DNA from: Gymnogyps californianus
Lineage: Eukaryota > Chordata > Aves > Accipitriformes > Cathartidae
Assembly: GCF_018139145.2 (NCBI RefSeq)
Contig: NC_059478.1
Location: 29,325,001 to 29,389,000 of the forward strand
Direction: 5' to 3'
Length of the DNA: 64,000 nt
This document shows positions 61,601 through 64,000 of this stretch, in pieces. How positions within the stretch are numbered: the stretch's first letter is position 1; every line of letters starts with the position of its first letter. The position numbers and the translations under genes are program-made. The notes below the pieces were generated by a model, which searched no databases, was not told the origin of the DNA, and was given only the letters and a program-made list of their open reading frames with translations.

Positions 61601-64000
61601 CTGACTTTTTTGCACATCCGGACTTATTTGTCAGGTATTGGATTTTTAAAGTAGAGCATTAACTGGTTCTGATGTTGTTTATGGCCCTTGTGGGCTGCCA
61701 AAAGTAAGCTGGTGGTTTTGAAGAATATTGCTTGGGTTTTGATCTAAACTTGAAAAATAGTCAAAGTAGTCAAACTTATAGTTGTAAAACAACCAAACAT
61801 CCAAAAAGCTTTCCTGTATTTGGGGTACCTGCTTGTATTTAATTTTGCCTGTCATTCTTTTCTCTGTTTTGGCCCATGTAGCATTAGTGACCAGAAGGAT
61901 CCAAAGGAACGAATGATTCAAGTGGTTAAATGGTACCTCTCAGCTTTTCATGCAGGAAGAAAAGGGTCAGTTGCTAAAAAGCCTTACAATCCCATTTTGG
62001 GTGAGATCTTCCGATGTCATTGGGTATTACCAGGCACTGAAGGTGAAGATGATATGGTTAGTTTCTTGTGGTATGTTTTTTGGTTCCTAGAATGCATGCA
62101 AATAATTCCCAAAGCTTTATTAATTTACTGACTGAAATGGCTCATGCTATGTTTAAGTAGCAAAATCAACAAGCTATGGCAATTTCTTAACTGATTTCCC
62201 CCCCTCCTTCCTCCTTTTCTTTGGACAGAAGTTTAAAATATCTTGCATAACAAAATTTGAGCTATTAGTTTTTTAAGAACTATTTGACATGTTGAAAATG
62301 TTCTCTTTTTTCCTGAACTGTTTCATAGCACTGAGGATGAATTCCCTTCTTTCCAAAGTTCTGATTTTTTTTTTTTCCCAGTAATTTCTCTAAACCCTTG
62401 TGTTTTTAACAGTGGGGTTTCTTTTTGTCACTTACAACCTAGAAAGCAGTGCAGTTTCTCCAGTATATTTAATTCTCCATTTAAAATCTTTTTGTAGACT
62501 TCTGAAGTTTGGATTTTGAGCTTGGATAATATTTTAGTTGTACGTCTGTGTCTGGCCACTACTCTTCCTTTGGTACTTTATCAGAGTATGTCTGGTGAAG
62601 TGAAGGACAGAGTAACAGTAGTGCCACTCTCGTAATCTGAACTCATCTACCAGTGTATGAGCTTTTCTCTTATTTGCCCAAGTTTCAGTGAGACTCGACG
62701 ATTAATCAGATTTATGCACGCGAACCATAGTCAACACAGGGCCCCACTGATTCTAGAGAAAAGCTCTAGCACTTGCAGTGCAGCCTGGTGTGGGATTTTT
62801 TTGTTGTTTTTCTTTTTTTTTTTTTTTTTTTTTTAACACCTCATTTAGGCTTCTCACCTTGGGAAGTTGCAAATGATGATGTGGGAAGTGCTGTTGTGAG
62901 ATACTTCAGTGTAGTATATCTAAACATGCAATTGTTTAGATATAAAACATGTATTTTTCCCATTTAATTTGCCCCCCACCCCCAATTAGTTTGCTCAAAT
63001 CTTTCTCTTGTTTCCAAGGTGAATGTTTGGACTCCTGTTTGCTGTCATAAAGAGAGTATTGTATTTGTGCTTCCATTGCTTCTAATGATGAATTACACTT
63101 TTCGTGATATGCCACAGGAAATGAATGTTGTTTTACGGTTCTGTGATACATATAATCTGATCATTATTAATATGCATATCAGACTTCATCAGAAGCAAAA
63201 ATGAAAACTATTTCTGCCACCCATTTCTTATTAGTTAATGAGAAATTAAGTGGATTTAAATATTACTTTGTAATTGGGTTTATACATGACTCTTTCAATT
63301 TAACTGTTGTATTTGGGGGCATCTCCTCAAATACATTTATACTTAACAACAAGAGAGTAGAAGCTGCATGTTCTTTAGAAAGCATCATAGTTTCAAGAGT
63401 AAGGAGTTGTTCCCCATCAAATTAGCAAACTGACAAATACGTTAAAATCTCTGCAATACAATTATAGAAGCCTTTAAACATGGAAGCATCCAGTGTTTTG
63501 TAAACACTGTCAGTGATGAAAATCCTCTCTACTATCATGCAGGAGCCAGTTTCAGAAGGACCAGTTCCTTGGGTCAGTAAAAGCAGCGTAACGTTTGTGG
63601 CAGAGCAGGTCTCTCATCATCCTCCAAGTAAGTTGACAATAACTTTGCTAATAGAGATGGCATCTGGATAGGAGCGACAGTAAAATCAGCTCTTGGTTTA
63701 AATCTTGGATTTACATTTTTCTCTCCAAATTTGAAAGCTGAAAGTTTTCTCTAGAAACTGTTTTTGTGAGAAATAAATTGCAAACTCTGTTGCTACATAA
63801 GTATGAGGCACTTTGAGATATTTCCTGATGAATGAATTTGGAAACAATAGTATTAATGTCTTGTGCTGCTATTTTTAATACCTTTTTCTTCAGTTTCAGC
63901 ATTTTACGCAGAGTGTTTTAGCAAGAGGATACAGTTCAATGCTCACATATGGACCAAGTCGAAATTCTTAGGAATGTCTATTGGGGTTCATAACATAGGG
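3820..64000 (+). CDS. OSBPL9: OSBPL9 / ORP9 long form, 18 exons joined, 3' truncated by the window
   Basis: Joining the 18 exons listed below gives one uninterrupted frame of 541 codons. The family's usual length is about 736 residues, so roughly the last 195 (the rest of the lipid-binding domain) lie beyond 64000. Residues 1 to about 100 form a PH domain. Residues 107-195 are a coiled-coil region. Residues 195-385 are a Ser/Pro-rich linker with an acidic FFAT motif (core EFYDADE, 294-300). From about 390 the oxysterol-binding-protein-related domain begins, with KPYNPILGE (452-460) and the family fingerprint EQVSHHPP (498-505). Family knowledge: ORP9 sits at contacts between the ER and trans-Golgi or lysosome. 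It binds VAP through FFAT and PI4P through PH, pairs with ORP10 or ORP11, and exchanges phosphatidylserine or sterol for PI4P. Every junction is phase-consistent. Introns 4 and 6 use GC donors; all others use GT-AG. Confidence 0.95.
3931..12578 (+). other. OSBPL9: Intron 1
   Basis: GT-AG intron of 8.6 kb. The first 700 bases are still CpG island, with a G-run cluster at 3987-4005 and twin CCAAT boxes. The rest is AT-rich, with a (TG)n run at 11556-11571 and no recognisable gene. Open frames such as 10239-10571 (+) show no family resemblance. Confidence 0.85.
12579..12629 (+). CDS. OSBPL9: OSBPL9 exon 2: PH domain
   Basis: Encodes residues 38-54 ([17 protein letters not shown]). The pattern S-KDK-RGS-RG-V-L is the standard PH segment that precedes the next beta strand, and its basic residues contribute to the lipid-facing surface. 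The acceptor is TTTCAG after a T-rich tract and the donor is AGG|GTAAGT. Length 51 nt, phase 0 at both ends, so skipping would keep frame but break the PH fold. Confidence 0.95.
12823..12880. repeat. Two-copy AT-rich tandem repeat
   Basis: Two adjacent units of about 29 bases share the core CATTGTATAAAAA or TATTGTATAAAAA followed by CATTATA. They look like a simple local duplication 200 bases downstream of exon 2. Confidence 0.6.
14931..16126. repeat. Inverted-repeat pair, possible relic DNA transposon
   Basis: The left arm (14967-15022) and the reverse complement of the right arm (16034-16089) match at 51 of 56 positions without gaps, and all five differences are transitions. Looser similarity extends outward on both sides (about 14931-14966 and 16090-16126). 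The 1.0-kb interior has no recognisable transposase and I could not define a target-site duplication. The arms contain GGGCCAAATTC, a string also seen in old palindromic repeats of reptiles and birds. Two independent insertions in opposite orientation are the main alternative. Confidence 0.55.
16540..16618 (+). CDS. OSBPL9: OSBPL9 exon 3: PH domain
   Basis: Encodes residues 55-80 plus the first base of codon 81. It holds [16 protein letters not shown] followed by the strand [10 protein letters not shown]. The acceptor is TTTCACAG. The donor is read as CAGG|GTGAGC, because only this leaves the single G that exon 4 needs to complete an Ala codon. Confidence 0.95.
19845..20160 (-). mobile_element. 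Probable decayed CR1/L3-like LINE fragment, antisense
   Basis: The stretch around 19900-19975 (AAGAAGCTCTTTCCTGATA, then TTGCTGTAAT) resembles the reverse complement of the 3' part of old CR1-like LINEs. The match is from memory of the typical pattern and is weak. A T-rich run at 19988-20018 splits it. Confidence 0.35.
19988..20018. repeat. T-rich homopolymer tract
   Basis: Nearly pure T over about 30 bases, broken by two C residues. Confidence 0.9.
22039..22055. repeat. T homopolymer (17)
   Basis: Uninterrupted T run directly followed by AG. It looks like a splice acceptor, but no conserved exon follows. Confidence 0.9.
29092..29168 (+). CDS. OSBPL9: OSBPL9 exon 4: end of PH domain, GC donor
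   Basis: Completes codon 81 (Ala) and encodes residues 82-106, from RDADEREKW to LRHTLQLQ. This is the C-terminal PH helix with its invariant Trp (W90). The acceptor is TTTTTCAG. The donor is CAG|GCAAGT, a GC-type site. The nearby GT (four bases on) would put exon 5 out of frame and into an early stop, so the GC site is the only one that keeps the known protein. Confidence 0.93.
31080..32130. promoter_or_regulatory. OSBPL9: Internal CpG-island promoter for the PH-less short form
   Basis: About 1 kb of dense CpG sequence stands alone inside AT-rich intron 4. It has a CCAATCGG box at 31536-31540, GC boxes nearby (around 31511), and short CCTG and GCCA tandem runs (about 31426-31450 and 31669-31686). 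It ends in a short coding leader with a strong donor at 31732. By position and phase this is the promoter for ORP9S, the short isoform known in mammals. The start site itself is not determined. Confidence 0.85.
31723..31731 (+). CDS. OSBPL9: Alternative first coding exon of the short form (Met-Ala-Gly)
   Basis: ATG GCC GGT followed directly by GTGAGT, a strong donor, in phase 0. Spliced to exon 5 it gives M-A-G-G-V-D-S-G-F and continues in the normal frame, so the product lacks the PH domain but keeps the coiled coil, FFAT and ORD. The ATG context is good (G at -3 and +4). The other possible donor, two bases earlier, would shift exon 5 into a stop. Known biology: the short ORP9 form lacks Golgi PI4P targeting and in excess disturbs the Golgi. 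The link to that form is inferred from phase and position. Confidence 0.8.
32760..32775. repeat. C homopolymer (16) followed by AAC repeats
   Basis: Sixteen consecutive C, then three to four CAA units. This is likely a slippage-prone tract and its length may not be exact in the assembly. Confidence 0.85.
36843..37005 (-). mobile_element. CR1 LINE 3'-end fragment, antisense
   Basis: Begins AGAATCACAGCATAAC... and continues through GACCTTTGGAAGTCACCTGG. This is the reverse complement of the CR1 3' tail (normally ending in ATTCTATG units), followed by decayed 3' coding sequence. It is short and 5'-truncated, as usual for avian CR1 copies. Confidence 0.75.
39976..40071 (+). CDS. OSBPL9: OSBPL9 exon 5: first exon shared by long and short forms
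   Basis: Encodes residues 107-138, from GVDSGFVPS through [15 protein letters not shown] to IDQLK. The heptad-like Leu/Ile spacing starts the coiled coil used for dimer formation (family knowledge: ORP9 pairs with ORP10 or ORP11). Phase 0 at both ends, acceptor TATCTAG, donor AAG|GTATGG. Exon 4 and the alternative first exon both join to it in frame. Confidence 0.95.
40072..42118 (+). other. OSBPL9: Intron 5
   Basis: GT-AG intron of 2.0 kb, AT-rich, with short T and G runs. Nothing else was recognised. Confidence 0.9.
42119..42166 (+). CDS. OSBPL9: OSBPL9 exon 6: coiled coil, GC donor
   Basis: Encodes residues 139-154 ([16 protein letters not shown]), a charged coiled-coil segment. The acceptor is TCTTTTAG. 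Exactly 48 nt keep phase 0 into exon 7 (KIESLKE). That requires the donor AAAA|GCAAGT. The GT four bases further on gives a frame that hits TGA at the start of exon 7. An A at the last exon base is unusual for a GC donor, so this boundary deserves transcript support. Confidence 0.9.
42167..47442 (+). other. OSBPL9: Intron 6, GC-AG
   Basis: 5.3 kb, starting GCAAGT. AT-rich, with no recognisable gene or intact mobile element. Open frames such as 43290-43649 (+) show no family resemblance. Confidence 0.85.
47443..47472 (+). CDS. OSBPL9: OSBPL9 exon 7: 30-nt coiled-coil exon
   Basis: Encodes residues 155-164 ([10 protein letters not shown]). Acceptor TTTTACAG, donor AGT|GTAAGT, phase 0 at both ends. 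Its very small size and symmetric phase mean skipping would be silent for the frame. Confidence 0.93.
47473..48304 (+). other. OSBPL9: Intron 7, mostly an antisense CR1
   Basis: GT-AG intron of 832 bases. More than half of it is a CR1 fragment (47629-48070). An A run (48135-48144) and a short G-rich patch follow. Confidence 0.9.
47629..48070 (-). mobile_element. CR1 LINE, 3' end, antisense
   Basis: Starts AGAATCATAAAATTATAGAA and then GGTTGGAAGGGACCTCTGAA, the reverse complement of a CR1 3' terminus. It continues through CCTGCTCCAGTGTTTGATCA and TGTCCTGTCACTGGGCA, the usual order of CR1 3'-region landmarks, to CCCAGCTCTCTCAGCCTCT. It is moderately diverged and 5'-truncated with no intact reverse transcriptase. 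CR1 is the main LINE of birds and also occurs in reptiles. Confidence 0.9.
48305..48355 (+). CDS. OSBPL9: OSBPL9 exon 8
   Basis: Encodes residues 165-181 ([17 protein letters not shown]), a helical segment closing the coiled-coil region. Acceptor TTCCTAG, donor AAA|GTAAGT, phase 0 at both ends. Confidence 0.95.
50406..50428. repeat. (TC)n microsatellite
   Basis: About eleven TC units directly followed by AG. The tract mimics a very strong splice acceptor, but the following sequence has no conserved coding look. Confidence 0.9.
50957..50980. repeat. (TTTTG)n repeat
   Basis: About four TTTTG units running into a T-rich end. Confidence 0.85.
52680..52718 (+). CDS. OSBPL9: OSBPL9 exon 9
   Basis: Encodes residues 182-194 ([13 protein letters not shown]), a hydrophilic segment that in the family precedes STINPVDA. 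Acceptor TTCCTTAAG, donor ATA|GTAAGT, 39 nt, phase 0 at both ends. Confidence 0.93.
52719..55712 (+). other. OSBPL9: Intron 9
   Basis: GT-AG intron of 3.0 kb. The notable item is a perfect 18-bp-stem hairpin at 54903-54951, followed by a partial third copy of the arm (54952-54962). An A run lies at 54450-54460. Nothing else was recognised. Confidence 0.85.
54903..54951. repeat. Perfect inverted repeat (18-bp arms, 13-base spacer)
   Basis: The arms at 54903-54920 (TTAACAACCCAGAACAAC) and 54934-54951 are exact reverse complements. Within the spacer TAG and CTA can also pair after one mismatch, leaving a 5-base loop. It would form a stable hairpin in RNA or a cruciform in DNA. Confidence 0.95.
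55713..55806 (+). CDS. OSBPL9: OSBPL9 exon 10: start of the disordered linker
   Basis: Encodes residues 195-225 plus one base of codon 226, from [17 protein letters not shown] to SQAVIPP. It is Pro/Ser-rich and probably unstructured. Acceptor TTTGTCTCAG, donor CCAG|GTATGG, ends in phase 1. Confidence 0.95.
55807..56361 (+). other. OSBPL9: Intron 10
   Basis: GT-AG intron of 555 bases. It contains a 72-nt, phase 1-1, open, relatively GC-rich stretch with splice-like borders (55941-56012) that could be a cassette exon. Confidence 0.85.
56362..56463 (+). CDS. OSBPL9: OSBPL9 exon 11: linker
   Basis: Completes codon 226 (Glu) and encodes residues 227-259 plus one base of 260. The conserved block is [19 protein letters not shown], then TPTPNST. 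Acceptor CCCCTAG, donor ACAG|GTACAG, phase 1 at both ends. Confidence 0.95.
56464..58743 (+). other. OSBPL9: Intron 11, with a sense CR1
   Basis: GT-AG intron of 2.3 kb. A 0.95-kb CR1 fragment fills 57505-58450. A 27-nt in-frame candidate microexon lies at 58644-58670, 73 bases before exon 12. Confidence 0.85.
57505..58450 (+). mobile_element. CR1 LINE, 3' kilobase, sense orientation
   Basis: It contains the late reverse-transcriptase region of CR1: a GGGGTTGATACTGGGTCCAA block, and a translated piece reading DKNLMKF-EGKCKVL at about 57705-57750. It then has landmarks such as CCACATCTTGAGTACTATGT, and ends with the CR1 3' terminus near 58430-58447 (ATCATACTATGAATCTA). Frameshifts and deletions show it is dead. 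The open frame at 57648-57842 and the antisense frame at 57635-57901 belong to it. Confidence 0.9.
58744..58903 (+). CDS. OSBPL9: OSBPL9 exon 12: FFAT motif
   Basis: Encodes residues 260-312 plus two bases of 313. A Ser/Pro-rich stretch ([18 protein letters not shown]) leads into [14 protein letters not shown]. The core EFYDADE (residues 294-300, bases 58845-58865), with an upstream acidic and Ser-rich tract, is the two-phenylalanine-in-acidic-tract motif that binds VAPA/VAPB on the ER. Tyr replaces the second Phe, as is tolerated in this family. The exon ends KRCM. Acceptor TTCATAG, donor GGA|GTAAGT. Confidence 0.95.
58839..58868 (+). other. OSBPL9: FFAT motif coding segment
   Basis: Codes for [10 protein letters not shown]. 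Acidic residues flank the Phe-Tyr core. In the family this docks on the MSP domain of VAP proteins and tethers ORP9 to the ER. Confidence 0.9.
58904..59611 (+). other. OSBPL9: Intron 12
   Basis: GT-AG intron of 708 bases with an 18-A run at 59022-59039. Nothing else was recognised. Confidence 0.9.
59612..59724 (+). CDS. OSBPL9: OSBPL9 exon 13: Ser-rich linker
   Basis: Completes codon 313 (Asp) and encodes residues 314-350 plus one base of 351. The conserved block is [17 protein letters not shown], rich in Ser/Thr and a likely phosphorylated spacer. Acceptor TTCTTTAG, donor CTG|GTAAGT. Confidence 0.94.
60001..60119 (+). CDS. OSBPL9: OSBPL9 exon 14: acidic linker into the ORD
   Basis: Completes codon 351 (Asp) and encodes residues 352-390. 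An acidic run ([15 protein letters not shown], 352-366) is followed by [19 protein letters not shown], the helix that covers the entrance of the lipid pocket (lid) in related proteins, then LTK. Acceptor CTTTCTAG, donor AAG|GTAAAG, ends in phase 0. Confidence 0.95.
60120..61548 (+). other. OSBPL9: Intron 14
   Basis: GT-AG intron of 1.4 kb. Open frames such as 60916-61137 (+) and 60258-60533 (-) resemble no family. No repeat was recognised. Confidence 0.85.
61549..61634 (+). CDS. OSBPL9: OSBPL9 exon 15: ORD
   Basis: Encodes residues 391-418 plus two bases of 419, including [20 protein letters not shown] and HPDLFV. The [10 protein letters not shown] motif is an ORD hallmark lining the tunnel. 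Acceptor TTCACCTAG, donor TCAG|GTATTG. Confidence 0.95.
61882..62056 (+). CDS. OSBPL9: OSBPL9 exon 16: [12 protein letters not shown] motif
   Basis: Completes codon 419 (Ser) and encodes residues 420-477. It carries [15 protein letters not shown] and [12 protein letters not shown]; the Lys and Glu of this block contact PI4P and sterol in ORD structures. The end (GTEGEDDM) is a variable acidic loop. Acceptor CATGTAG. The donor ATG|GTTAGT is weaker than average. Ends in phase 0. Confidence 0.95.
62057..63542 (+). other. OSBPL9: Intron 16
   Basis: GT-AG intron of 1.5 kb with a 22-T run at 62813-62834. An open stretch of about 60 codons (63019-63204, +) has no recognisable family. Confidence 0.85.
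62813..62834. repeat. T homopolymer (22)
   Basis: Uninterrupted T run in intron 16, the longest homopolymer in the window. Confidence 0.95.
63543..63627 (+). CDS. OSBPL9: OSBPL9 exon 17: ORD fingerprint EQVSHHPP
   Basis: Encodes residues 478-505 plus one base of 506, [13 protein letters not shown], then [21 protein letters not shown] is the signature of all oxysterol-binding proteins, and the two His (502-503) bind the phosphates of PI4P. Both are intact, so PI4P exchange should be preserved. Acceptor CATGCAG, donor CCAA|GTAAGT. Confidence 0.97.
63894..64000 (+). CDS. OSBPL9: OSBPL9 exon 18 (cut by the window end)
   Basis: Completes codon 506 (Ile) and encodes residues 507-541, [19 protein letters not shown] through [12 protein letters not shown]. 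This is the ORD core directly after the fingerprint. Acceptor TTTCTTCAG. The frame is open to the last base; whether the exon ends at or beyond 64000 cannot be seen. Confidence 0.93.

Noticed and set aside
63019..63204. 61-codon open frame in intron 16 that reads like a protein segment
   Set aside because: Preceded by a reasonable acceptor-like TTTCCAAG but with no fitting donor, no family resemblance, and it would interrupt the well conserved ORD between exons 16 and 17.
1..64000. tRNA, rRNA, CRISPR arrays, endogenous retroviruses, operons or bacterial genes
   Set aside because: None seen by eye on either strand. The exon structure, CpG islands and CR1 repeats are those of a vertebrate chromosome.

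Overview
The window is a piece of a vertebrate nuclear genome, almost certainly avian. It holds the 5' two-thirds of one multi-exon gene on the + strand, OSBPL9 (oxysterol-binding protein-like 9, protein ORP9). The gene was recognised from its translated exons: an N-terminal PH domain, a coiled-coil linker, a Ser-rich region with an FFAT motif, and the start of the lipid-transfer (ORD) domain with its EQVSHHPP fingerprint. The bird assignment rests on CR1-type LINE fragments on both strands, on compact introns for this gene, and on low overall repeat content with no mammalian SINEs. A crocodilian or turtle is less likely but not excluded. No bacterial, plasmid or phage features are present. 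LAYOUT: 1-3280 is AT-rich 5' flank with no recognisable gene. About 3290-4600 is a CpG island carrying the main promoter, coding exon 1 (start codon at 3820) and the first part of intron 1. Exons 2-4 (12579-12629, 16540-16618, 29092-29168) finish the PH domain. A second CpG island at about 31080-32130, inside intron 4, carries an alternative first exon whose ATG GCC GGT joins in frame to exon 5. This would make the PH-less short isoform (ORP9S). Exons 5-9 (39976-52718) encode the coiled coil. Exons 10-14 (55713-60119) encode the disordered linker with the FFAT motif. Exons 15-18 (61549-64000) begin the ORD; exon 18 is cut by the window end. The 18 exons join in one open frame of 541 codons, about three quarters of the roughly 736 residues usual for this protein. 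HOW IT WORKS: by family knowledge, the PH domain binds PI4P on the trans-Golgi or lysosome, FFAT binds VAP proteins in the ER, and the ORD exchanges phosphatidylserine or sterol for PI4P. The two promoters let the cell make forms with or without Golgi targeting. NOTABLE: two introns (4 and 6) need GC rather than GT donors to keep the frame. Two unannotated, phase-compatible candidate cassette exons (72 nt and 27 nt) lie next to the FFAT region. Intron 2 holds a pair of 56-bp inverted arms that differ only by transitions, about 1 kb apart. Intron 9 holds a perfect 18-bp-stem hairpin. I found no evidence for an undescribed defence, mobile or biosynthetic system; this is an ordinary housekeeping gene with some interesting splice and promoter details.
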